A stretch of DNA of 64,000 bases from Spinacia oleracea (Eukaryota; Streptophyta; Magnoliopsida; Caryophyllales; Amaranthaceae). Every line of letters starts with the position of its first letter. Position 1 is the stretch's first letter. The stretch covers positions 6,557,501-6,621,500 of the forward strand of contig NC_079487.1 of assembly GCF_020520425.1 (NCBI RefSeq). Direction: 5' to 3'. The notes beneath the pieces are model-generated. The model did no database searches, was not told the DNA's origin, and saw only the letters and a list, made by a program, of their open reading frames with translations. The translations under genes were made by a program, and so were the position numbers. This document shows, piece after piece, positions 27,974-38,920 of this stretch.

Positions 27974-28307
27974 TTTTCATCAAATTTTTCCGCCAAAAAA
28001 ATCTTCAATTTCTGGGAACCCCACCAAGCAAAAACGGAAGAATTTCTTGAAAACGAATCCAACCCAATTCAGGAGAAGGGAAAAGAGGAAGAGGGTAGAG
28101 TGTTGCTGCTCAATTGAGAAGGTAAAGGTCAGTCAGTCATGGTGGCAACAGAATGTTGTGGGAACAGGTAAGAGTGTGGTACTTCAAACAACTGGAAATA
28201 CTTGTTGTATTATGTGGGATGAAAAGTGGAGGGGTTTTGCGTTGAGCTCAGTCCTTATGCCTTAGGTTACCGCGAGATCCGACCCATTTCACAAAGGTGT
28301 ACTTCGA

Positions 28308-28462
28308 CCAATTGCATGTTGGTTTAGTGGTGATTGACGCTGAATTTGGTAGGGAGTATCGCATGTTCGATCCTCTGCAACAATAACTGGGAGGGGACTG
28401 GAACCTATCCACCTAGAACTCGCCCCGAAGGATTAGCCTTAAGGGTGAACCGTTTGGTAATA
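28308..28462 (+). mobile_element. tRNA-derived SINE with 18-bp target duplication
   Basis: A perfect 18-bp direct repeat, CACAAAGGTGTACTTCGA, flanks the insert (28290-28307 and 28463-28480). Inside, GTTGGTTTAGTGGTG resembles an A box and ATGTTCGATCC a B box. Upstream of PYM on the opposite strand. Confidence 0.8.
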
Positions 28463-28480
28463 CACAAAGGTGTACTTCGA

Positions 28481-28969
28481 ACTTTGCGGGATACCGTTGA
28501 TAAAGACTCGGGAGCACATACTGACATACGTAAAACATAATTTCTATACAAACTCGGTCTTACATGAAATACCACCAAACTCGGCTCTCTCCATGAGTAC
28601 TCAATATGGGCGGTAACATATATTCCGGCGACCGAAACCTTACGCTGGTGGTGTTGCGTGGGTCGAGGCAATAGAGTCAGAGATTGAAGTTTTTGAACAT
28701 TTTTTTCGTCCTCCACCGTCATTGCTTCGCATGTATGGTACTGGAATCACTTCCTTCTACTTTGGGTTTTTATTACTTTTAGTTTTTTAATTTTTGAGTT
28801 TTTGTGATTAATTTTGATTTGGATTTTCGATTGATTTTGCTTATTTTTATGTGAATCTGTTGTTGAGAAGCGGTGATTTTTCTGCAATTATCCAAACATA
28901 AAATTGAGTTATAAGGTGTCATTCTAAAATAACACTTACTCACCTTTAGATCACATTAGTGATAGTTTT
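28481..28969. other. Intergenic, no gene seen
   Basis: Unassigned sequence. A short plus-strand open stretch near 28652-28760 reads like protein (EHFFRPPPSLLRMYG) but has no start, splice support or family I recognise. Confidence 0.25.
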
Positions 28970-29432
28970 CCGCCAAAACGAGGTGTCATTTCTTGATCTT
29001 AAAGGGGTAACGTACACCAGTACATTTTTTCGGTCGATTAGTGATAGTTTTCCACCAAAGCGAGGTGTCACTTCTTGATCCTAAAAGTTGAGGTACACTA
29101 TTAGTTGTGAGTACGAGTTGATTTTGGTTGAACTCGACGATATGAGTAAGGAGTACTTTTATGTCGTGGCAAATGAGATATGTTTTCCTAATAAGTTCTT
29201 AGATGAGCCTATCAACCAAGAATAGTTTCTTGACTATTAGCAATAGATTTGCTTAGCTAAAATATTTTAGAATTAAGACAAGCAAAAGCATGCTTAATTT
29301 TTCAATGATTTGGGATCTTGATTTAATTCACTCTGCCGGAACTAACTATTTCGAATAAAATGCTCAATGACTTATTTAAATTTCATGTTTGGTTTTCAAG
29401 TTATTACTCATGATAAATGTTTAGACTTTGCA
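28970..29432 (+). repeat. Fragment of copia leader sequence
   Basis: The stretch follows the untranslated leader of the intact copia element (about 32840-33245) in order, with shared blocks such as AAAGCGAGGTG, the ACTAGCAATAGG/ATTAGCAATAG block and CCTAAAATCTTA-like sequence. It stops just where that leader reads TTGTAG before the Gag start, and then joins the gypsy integrase relic directly. Part of it (the GTGATAGTTTTCC block) is duplicated. Confidence 0.5.
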
Positions 29433-29603
29433 TGCTTCAATGTAGTCTTACAACGTACTTGATGTAAGCCGTAGCAAGTTGCTCCATTTTTCCAGGTCTC
29501 CTTCATTGGTATAAACACTGCTGACTTGATCAAACTATGTACCACAACTCAAATGGTATCATTTTCTAACTTTGACTTGGGCAAACAAGTGACAAGGTCC
29601 ATT
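29433..29603 (-). pseudogene. Ty3-gypsy integrase relic, left part
   Basis: On the minus strand it reads with stops through PMKETWKMEQLA and AYIKYVVRLH, a typical gypsy integrase core segment. It continues the relic at 38921-41803, which is separated from it by the copia insertion at 29604-38920. Confidence 0.65.
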
Positions 29604-30621
29604 TGAAGGAAATATGTCCTTCACCCAAGGTGCATTAAGTCTAATACCAAGGTTCAGATTAATTGCGAACAATTAATTCAGTGAGATCAAGTGATCGGAA
29701 CAGCTAGCTGGAGCAATGCTTCCGATCAGTGAGTTCTAATGGATATTGAACTCACAACTTACTCTTGACTGAACCTACAAGGTCACACCAATGACACGTA
29801 ACAGATCACCGGATTAAATGAATCGGAAATTCATTTAATAGCTTTTCGGGAATTAGTTGGAAAACGTAATATACGATACGACCTTGCATCGGAATCGTAT
29901 ATCGTATCGCGAATATTCGTAAGCTAGGCGAAACGAATAAATCGTATCGTACGACGGTGATTCGTCGTATACGAAACGATAAATAATATATCGGAAATAT
30001 ATTAATCGCGGATACGGAAAGGAGCAACGCTGCCAGCCCAACGAGCCAAGGCGAGCAAGCGCGCAAGGCCCACTGGGTGTAGCAGCGAGCCAACGCGCAA
30101 GGCCCAAGCCTTGGCTGGGCGCGCGCGCGCACGCGAGGTACAGCAGCAGCAGCGCACACAGCGCGGCCCAAGGCCCAGCGCCTGTGTGGCTGTGCGCGTG
30201 TGGGCTTGCACGGACGTGGCTGGCTGGCGCATGGCCTACGTGCCTTGGCCGGTTGATATTATAACCTAAGGGTTATAATATTATTCTAACTCACGTTTTC
30301 CAATAACCTAATGCAAAAAAAATCAGATTCTAACCTAAGGCAAGAGAAACCTTAAACTCTCTGTGCCTCCATTAGAATTGTTCTTCCCAAAAGCACAAAC
30401 TCTTGATCGATTGTCTAAGCTACGATAATCAAGACGGATCTGATCGTGTCGGTGAACCAAGTAGAGGAACGACAAGTGGAGTTCTTTGTTCGTGTTCGTT
30501 GACGGATTATTGTGGAAAACACGCTTCGAATGTAAGTTTGCTTAATCTGTGCTTTATACATGTTTCCTGGCTTTGGGGATTGTTCCGCACATGTTATTAT
30601 GTTTAACTGTATTCCCCTACA
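29604..30621 (+). repeat. 5' LTR of copia element
   Basis: 1018 bp, TG...CA ends. The GC-rich middle (about 30010-30240) with alternating GCGCGC contrasts with A/T-rich flanks. It is near-identical to 37908-38920. Confidence 0.92.
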
Positions 30622-30622
30622 G

Positions 30623-30636
30623 TGGTATCATGAGCC
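30623..30636 (+). other. Primer-binding site (initiator tRNA-Met type)
   Basis: TGGTATCATGAGCC begins one base after the 5' LTR. It resembles the common TGGTATCAGAGC site complementary to the 3' end of plant initiator tRNA-Met. Confidence 0.7.
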
Positions 30637-32592
30637 TTATGTATTCAAAGCATGAATTAGCATGATTATTATTGTTTTTTGCATTGTCGAAATTTTTGGA
30701 ATTTTTGTTGATTTTTCGGAATTTTTTCGAATTATGAGATTAATTGCGAAATTGGCAGTTCCGAAATCAAAAACATTCGCCTTTTCGATTTTTAAAACCC
30801 TAATCTGATGGAAAACGATTTTCTAAGATCAACTCATGAGAATAGAATTGCGAAAACAGGCCTCAAAGCATCGTTTTTTTGGCGTTTTTGTTAATTTTTC
30901 ATTAAAAATTAAAAGTGTCGGACAGTAATTCAATTAAAAGGTCGACCTAATCTACTAGGAATTGCTTTAATTTTTGACAAAATGTTGCTGGGTACATGCT
31001 TGATCTATGGTAAAAATTTCAGATTTTTCCAATAAGTATAAACCCTAATTTTGCCTTTCCCCAATTCGTAAAATTTACAACCCTAATTGAATTTTAATTA
31101 ATTTTGGTTTAATAATTCGGTTAATTGGGGAAGGGGGTATAATTTCATTGGTCAGTGGCTAATTTTAAAAATTATTGGATTAAAATTTTGAATGGTTTCG
31201 TTAATTTTAATCGCACTTAAACCAAATTATTAATAATCTGAAATTTAATTGTTTATGAACGATATAAAGTTTTGGATTTTATTAATTAAAAGTTCAAACT
31301 TTAATGTTGATTCGATCGTTCTTGAAAGTTTGAATATTGTTAGCCCTTGATTTATTAATTTTACGAAATTGGATTGTCGTTAAAGTTTATTAAATCGTTA
31401 AAATTCGTTGTTTTTCGAAAATTAAATCGTAACCTTTTTGAAAAATAAAATTAATGCAAGTTCGTGAATTAAATTTAATTTTAATCAAGTTGGTCCGTTT
31501 TACGAACCAAAAACACGAACATGGGCATGATGGAAGTATGGCTCGTCGAGCCATACGAGGCCATTGTGCTCGCCGAGCCATGCGACACGGGCAGCAGCAG
31601 CAAGGCTGCGTGCCTCGTGCGCGCTAGGCAAGGAAGGGGCAGGCGAGGGCGCCTGCGGGGCTGCGACGAAGCAAGGGCAAGTCTTGCGACGTCCAGCACA
31701 CTCGATGCACAACACACGCAACGCAGGGGCAGCATGGCTATGGGTACGCGGTGCGCATGCGGTGCGATGGGCCTGGGGCGCGCGGGCATTGCTCGTGTGC
31801 TCTTGGGCCGCACGCACGATGGGGCTGGGGGTGCGCGGGCAATGCTCGTGTGCTCTTGGGCTTCACGCAAGGCGGGGCTGGGCGCAAGCCTAGCCCGATT
31901 AGGCAATTGAACTTTTTTTTAAATCGTTTAATTCGTTGGGCTTCGTATATTTGCATTAATTTGGGCTAACGTGATATTTAATTTAATATTTTATTTGCTT
32001 GGGCTGGGCCGCGAGTTTTAATTTAATATTTCATAATTAATTATCCGGAATAATTATTGGTTTGAGTGGGAGCCACTAAATGAAATTAAAATGAAATAAT
32101 TATTTTAATTATTTCGTAGGTCGTATTATTTTAATTAAATTCAATTTTAATTAGAATAAAGTCTAAGGATTAATAATTTGGAAATTAATTAATCTTTTAG
32201 GACGCGTTTATGTGAATGTGAATTTTAATTAATTCACGTAAATACTTGCATATTAACATGAGCCATTCGTTTTAGCATACGAATGGGTGAATGCGTAGAA
32301 TATATATTTTATGCAATGCAGGTACACCAAGTGACTAGTATGGCCAAATTTAGGATAGTTAAATACGGTATGCGCACCGTTCTATCTTTGAATGTAAAGT
32401 TTTAAATATGGTCTGCGTAACATGGAAATTTTGATGTAATTTATTATTTTCAAGTATTTCTAAGTTTAGAACTTTAAGTTAGCATTTGAACGAAGATTCA
32501 AGACGATGTCAAGCTAACAAGGAGGTGATGAAGATTGGATGCTTCAAGACAAGAAGTTTTGGGCCATACTAGATCACCAATTATTTATGCAA

Positions 32593-32671
<79 letters not shown>

Positions 32672-33252
32672 GCGTGAATGTATGAATGTATGTATGCTTT
32701 GCATGAACAGGTTGTTTCCTATGAATCGATTAGTTTTAAGTTCACTAAATAATCGAACCAACATAGAAACAACTAGGTCCAAGTAATGTTGAGTTTTAAA
32801 ATTGCCTTCCAAATCAACACTTACAAAAATCTAGGGATCTAAGATAGTAGGTTTACGCTAAAGCGAGGTGCTATTTTAGTTGACTTAGGTGGTAAGACGT
32901 CCTAAAGGAGCACGTTGATTGTGGTTACAACTCAAACAACAATGGCATTAAGTTGTGGCAATGGGATAAATTATGGCATTAATTTATTAACCAAGAGTAA
33001 TTTGGAGATTACTAGCAATAGGTTTTTCTTACCTAAAATCTTAAACTACTTAAGACATGCTAAAGCTGCTTAAGGATTTAGGACTTTTGGGGTCTTGGAA
33101 TAGTTTCATTCATTTTGGACCATGTTTTTGCTTTTTGCATGAATGAAATGTTTTAATAGCTTTAATGATTGCATGTTTTGCTTTTATTTCAAATTTATTG
33201 AATTGTATGAATGGTTATTTATTGCAAATTCTTTTCGATTGTAGTAATCAAA
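30637..33252 (+). other. Copia untranslated leader
   Basis: About 2.6 kb separates the primer-binding site from the Gag start. It contains a GC-rich island (31500-31910) with two direct copies of a unit of about 60 bp that includes GCTCGTGTGCTCTTGGGC, and an (AT)n tract at 32599-32668. Open frames in the island overlap on all strands and look compositional, not coding. Confidence 0.6.
32599..32668. repeat. (AT)n microsatellite
   Basis: About 70 bp of uninterrupted TA repeats inside the copia leader. Confidence 0.95.
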
Positions 33253-36200
33253 ATGGTCGCAAACATAACAACAATCATATCATCTGAAATTCTGGATGTC
33301 GAGTTAGACTTGACTAATTTTCTTGAATGGAAAGAGAAACTTGTCGAAGTTTTGAAGGTTAATGGCATACACTATGTCATTGAACAACCTTTCCCTAGCT
33401 ATGATGCGCGAGGCATGACTCCTGAAAGGTACAGAAGTTGGGCACTTCACAAGTACCTTGTCACGGAGTTCATCCTTAAGTCTATCCCTGAGAGTTGGAG
33501 AGGGAGGTTCATTACTTTTGAACCTCAAGATCTCCTAAGTAGCCTCGAGGATAAGTGTGCGGGTTTTCAACCCTTGTGCCAAACTGGTGGCAATGGGGTT
33601 GACGAATTGGCTAATTCGATGAGCAATCTCAAGCTCGTAACCCCACGCAAGTCGTGCCTAGAAGTCGAACTTCTGGAGGCACAAAGGCGCATCTACTCTG
33701 TCAAGATGGACAAAAACACATCAATTCGGTCTCATGTGGATATGATGTCTGGATTATTTTTCACAATTGAGAGACTTGGTGGTTCCATCAAAGAGTCGGT
33801 AGCTATTGCACTAGTGTTGAATTCTCTTCATAAGGATTATGAGGGTTTTAAGATGCACTATCTCTTTCAGAAAGAGAGCACATTCTGTGAACTTGTGGAA
33901 TTACTCATGAAATGCGAGAAAATCCTCAAGTTCAATCAAGACCCTTTGAATGTGAGGTGCACTAAATTCAAGAAAGTAGGCAAGGGGAAGAAAAGCAAGG
34001 TTGCATCTTCGTCCACTCCCGGAGGGCATCTGGCGCCTTCCAAGAGCAAAATGAAGAGGAATGCTTCTCCTTCTACATCGCAATGCTTCAATTTTAATGA
34101 AATTGGTCATTACAAGCGAGATTGCCCCAAACTAAAGGAAGAGAAGAAGGACGGAAACGTTGCTTCTCCTTCAGGTATGTATGTTATACATTGTAATCTT
34201 GCTAATTCTACTTCTTGGGTATTAGATACTGGTTGTGGCTCACACTTATGTTCCAATTCACAGGGACTAAGGAGAAGTAGAAAGCTTGATAAAGGCGAGA
34301 TGGATCTACGCGTGGGAAATGGAGCACGGATTGCTGCATTAGCCGTAGGATCTTATTTTATTTCTTTGCCTAGTGGTTTTGTTTTGGAACTAGAAAACTG
34401 TTACTATGTTTCTAGTATCACCAGAAACATCATTTCCGTTTCAAGTTTGGATTCTAAAGGTTTTAGTTTTCAATTTAAAGACAATAGTTGTTCTTTTTCT
34501 TTGAATGGAATGTTTTATGGTTCAGCACAACAAGAAAACGGTCTTTATGTGCTAGATACGAGCAAACACATTTATAACATAAATACCAAAAAGGCTAAAA
34601 CTGGTGATTCGGATCTCACATTTCTGTGGCATTGTCGATTAGGCCATATAAACATAAAGCGCATGGAATTACTTCAACGGAAAGGAATTCTAGAATCATT
34701 CGACTTAGAGAAGATTGATCAATGTGAATCTTGTTTACTTGGCAAAATGACAAAGCAACCTTTCTCAAAGGTGGGAGAAAGAGCAAGCAAACTACTAGGG
34801 ATAATACATACGGACGTATGTGGGCTTATGAGTACGAAAGCTAGAGGTGAGTTCAGCTATTTTATAACGTTTACGGACGACTTTAGTAGATATGGCTATA
34901 TTTACTTAATGAAGCACAAGTCTGAATCGTTTGAGAAATTCCGAGAATTTCAAAATGAAGTAGAGAAGCAACATGGCAAGAAAATCAAAGCTCTAAGATC
35001 AGATCGAGGAGGTGAATATCTTAGCCACGAGTTTGATGACCATCTAAAAGAATGCGGTATTCTTTCTGAATTGACTGCTCCGGGGACACCTCAGTGGAAT
35101 GGAGTGTCGGAACGGAGAAACATGACCTTACTCGATATGGTCAGGTCAATGATGGGTCAGGCCGAACTTCCTTTACAGTTCTGGGGACATGCGTTGCAAA
35201 CTGCAGCACTCACACTGAATCGTGCTCCGTCAAAAGCCGTTGAAAAGACTCCATACGAATTATGGACTGGGAAACTTCCAAAGTTGTCTTTTCTGAAGAT
35301 TTGGGGTTGCGAAGCATATGTCAAGCGATTAATTTCGGACAAGCTATAACCTAAATTTGACAAATATTTCTTCGTTGGGTATCCAAAAGAAACTATGGGG
35401 TCAAATAGAACTATTTTTCAGCCTGACAGATGGACAGGCGTCCTCTTGACTGAAAACTTAGACGTTCTCATATTGGATAGTGATGAACCTTTGACTTACA
35501 AGCAATCTATGACGAGCCCAAGCTCCATTAAATGGTTAGAGGCCATGCAATCTGAAATAGACTCCATGTCTGAAAATCAAGTCTGGGATTTGGTTGATTT
35601 GCCGGATGGGTTCACACCTATCGGATGCAAATGGGTCTTCAAGTTGAAGAAAGACAAAGATGGAATTGTATACATATACAAGGCTAGATTGGTAGCAAAA
35701 GGTTACAGGCAAGTTCACGGCGTTGACTACGATGAAACCTTTTCTCCAGTCGCGATGCTTAAGTCTATTCGGATAATCCTTGCGATTGCCGCTTTTCATG
35801 ACTATGAAATATGGCAAATGGATGTCAAAACTTCCTTCTTGAATGGTGTTCTTGAAGAGACTGTGTTCATGACACAGCCGGAGGGTTTTGTCGATCAAAA
35901 GAACCAAGGAAAGGTATGCAAGCTTAAGAAGTCCATCTACGGACTAAAGCAGGCATCAAGGAGTTGGAATAAACGATTTGATGAAGCAGTCAATAAGTTT
36001 GGCTTCATCAAGAATCAGGACGAATCTTGTGTATACAAGAAGGTCAGTGGGAGTAAAATTGCATTCCTAGTCTTGTATGTTGACGACATACTGCTTATTG
36101 GAAATGACATTCCTATGTTGGAGTCTGTAAAGACTTGGCTCGGGAAGTGTTTCTCAATGAAGGAATTAGGAGAGGCACAGTACATATTGGGCATCAAGAT

Positions 36201-37008
36201 CTATAGGGATAGATCTAAGAGGATGATTGGACTAAGCCAAAGCACTTACATTGACAAAGTGCTAGCTAGGTTCAATATGATGGAAGCCAAGAGAGGCCAT
36301 CTACCCATGTCACATGGCGTATATCTAAGCAAGAATCAGTGTCCCAAAACATCTGATGAGCGTAGAAAGATGAGTGGAATTCCATACGCTTCGGCTATTG
36401 GATCCATCATGTATGCTATGATTTGTACAAGGCCGGATGTTTCGTTCGCACTCAGTGCAACGAGCAGGTACCAGTCAGAACCAGGTGAGGCGCATTAGAC
36501 TGCTGCCAAGAACATCCTAAAGTACCTGAAAAGGACTAAGGATCAATTTCTGGTTTATGGTGGTACAGATGAGTTGATTGTTAAGGGCTATACGGACGCA
36601 AGCTTTCAAACCGACAGAGATGATTTCAGATCACAGTCTGGGTTTGTGTTCTGCCTCAACGGCGGAGCAGTAAGCTGGAAAAGTGCTAAGCAAAGCACTA
36701 TTGCGGATTCTACAACTGAAGCCGAGTACATTGCTGCCTCAGAAGCAGCAAAGGAAGCTGTTTGGATTCGGAAGTTCATCGAAGAACTTAGTGTTGTCCC
36801 CTCCATTAAAGGACTAGTGGCTTTGTATTGCGACAATAGCGGAGCCATTGCCCAGGCAAAGGAGCCTAGGAGCCACCAGAAGTCCAAGCACGTACTACGG
36901 CGATTTCATATACTTCGAGAGATCGTTGAAAGAAAGGAAATCGAGATTTGCAAGGTTGGAACTGACGACAACATTGCGGATCCATTGACTAACCGTTGCC
37001 ACAAGTGA
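33253..37008 (+). pseudogene. Copia gag-pol polyprotein, disabled
   Basis: One reading frame runs from 33253 (MVANITT; an in-frame ATG also lies at 33211) to the TGA at 37006, broken by TAA at 35347 and TAG at 36496. Domains in order are Gag, a zinc knuckle near 34084 whose second Cys is Phe (CFNFNEIGHYKRDC), protease (LDTGCGSH near 34222), the integrase zinc-binding region (HCRLGH, CESCLLGK) and core (HTDVCG), reverse transcriptase with YGLKQAS and YVDD (36076-36087), and RNase H (SWKSAKQSTIADSTTEAEY). The integrase-to-RT linker is shorter than usual, which suggests an internal deletion. The stops and the altered knuckle mean it cannot make a full active polyprotein, though it may still be mobilised in trans. 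Confidence 0.88.
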
Positions 37009-37907
37009 AACACAACGCACATGTAGCAACCATGGGAATCAAGCATGTTGGATAATGGCTTTGATTTTCTAAGTATTGTTTTAGAACATCTGTTAGATCT
37101 ATGTTTAAAACAATTGGTTTGACCATTTCATATTTATGAAATTTATTTATTTCATATTCATTTAATTGTGGTTTAGAATTAAATGATAAGTCCATGTGAT
37201 TCAAATCATTCAAATGGGATGTCAAGATGGATTCTTTGACAAAGAAACACCCATAAGTGAACTTGAATATTGAAGTCACAAAGGATCCCTAATCCAGGTC
37301 ATTGAAAGGTGGACGACCAATGACTAATGAAGATTAGATTGCAAGTAGATTACTTAGTTCTGTTTCTTGAACTAGAGTGACTGGATGTCAGAATCTTTTG
37401 CATTGATACTTATTGGATCTTGTATCGGATTGACCATGAGAACGCTTTAAGAGATTAAAGTCATGTCATAGGTAGTTCTCATTAATGGTGATTAGAAACC
37501 GTTCCTCAGAACATGAGCGATTATGTCTGCTTGTCTGAGAATTAGTTCGCTTTGATACTAGCTAAACGTCGCACCGTAAAAGGAGGCTATAAAAGCAGTT
37601 ATTGGGCGTACTATGAATCAAAGTGAGTGTTCATAGATTGCAAGAATGGATTGTCCTCCTATCTTTGATAGGATATGGTGTTGTTGTGTAACAAGGCCTC
37701 TCGGAGAGTTAGATACTGTAAAATGCATGGCCGTGCTCAGAATGGTTAGGCTTAACCTTCTGCAAAAGTTTGACAGTTGAACTCTGTAATCCGAGAAACA
37801 CTTCTGGACCTAATAAGGATGGCTTGGATCTTACCTTATGTTCAGTAAGTAACACTAAGTGACAAAGGAATGTGGATGCACACTTGTCTAAATGACAAGT
37901 GGGAGAT
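37009..37907 (+). other. Copia 3' untranslated region and polypurine tract
   Basis: About 0.9 kb of non-coding sequence lies between the pol stop and the 3' LTR. It ends in the purine-rich GACAAGTGGGAGAT directly before 37908, the expected plus-strand priming site. Confidence 0.65.
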
Positions 37908-38920
37908 TGAAGGAAATATGTCCTTCACCCAAGGTGCATTAAGTCTAATACCAAGGTTCAGATTAATTGCGAACAATTAATTCAGTGAGATCAAGTGATC
38001 GGAACAGCTAGCTGGAGCAATGCTTCCGATCAGTGAGTTCTGATGGATATTGAACTCACAACTTACTCTTGACTGAACCTACAAGGTCACACCAATGACA
38101 CGTAACAGATCACCGGATTAAATGAATCGGAAATTCATTTAATAGCTTTTCGGGAATTAGTTGGAAAACGTATTATACGATACGACCTTGCATCGGAATC
38201 GTATATCGTATCGCGAATATTCGTAAGCTAGGCGAAACGAATAAATCGTATCGTACGACGGTGATTCGTCGTATACGAAACGATAAATAATATATCGGAA
38301 ATATATTAATCGCGGATACGGAAAGGAGCAACGCTGCCAGCCCAACGAGCCAAGGCGCGCAAGCGCGCAAGGCCCACTGGGCGTAGCAGCGAGCCAGCGT
38401 GCAAGGCCCAAGCCTTGGCTGGGCGCGCGCGCGCACGCGAGGTACAGCAGCAGCAACGCACACAGCGCGGCCCAAGGCCCAACGCCTGTGTGGCTGTGCG
38501 CGTGTGGGCTTGCACGGACGTGGCTGGCTGGCGCATGGCCTATGTGCCTTGGCCGGTTGATATTATAACCTAAGGGTTATAATATTATTGTAACTCACGT
38601 TTTCCAGTAACCTAATGCAAAAAAAATCAGATTCTAACCTAAGGCAAGAGAAAAACTCTCTGTGCCTCCATTAGAATTGTTCTTCCCAAAAGCACAAACT
38701 CTTGATCGATTGTCTAAGCTACGATAATCAAGACGGATCTGATCGTGTCGGTGAACCAAGTAGAGGAACGACAAGTGGAGTTCTTTGTTCGTGTTCGTTG
38801 ACGGATTATTGTGGAAAACACGCTTCGAATGTAAGTTTGCTAAATCTGTGCTTTATACATGTTTCATGGCTTTGGGGATTGTTCCGCACATGTTATTATG
38901 TTTAACTGTATTCCCCTACA
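37908..38920 (+). repeat. 3' LTR of copia element
   Basis: 1013 bp, TG...CA ends, followed by the CCATT target duplication. Compared with the 5' LTR it lacks five bases in the AAGAGAAACCTTAAACTC region and has scattered single changes. Confidence 0.92.

Larger units (their letters stand above)
29604..38920 (+). mobile_element. Ty1-copia LTR retrotransposon, nearly complete
   Basis: The 9.3-kb element has two LTRs (29604-30621 and 37908-38920) that start TGAAGG and end CCTACA, a primer-binding site, a long leader, one gag-pol frame with two stops, a polypurine tract and a 5-bp target duplication CCATT (29599-29603 and 38921-38925). The order integrase before reverse transcriptase marks it as copia. 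The LTRs differ by scattered substitutions and one 5-bp indel, so the insertion is recent. It interrupts the integrase of an older gypsy element. Confidence 0.92.

Noticed and set aside
29806-30232. Minus-strand Ala/Arg-rich proteins in the copia LTR
   Set aside because: The same frames recur in the other LTR; GC-rich LTR sequence, antisense to the element.
31481-31969. Overlapping GC-rich open frames in all phases
   Set aside because: Within the untranslated leader of a copia element, with mutually overlapping low-complexity products; compositional.
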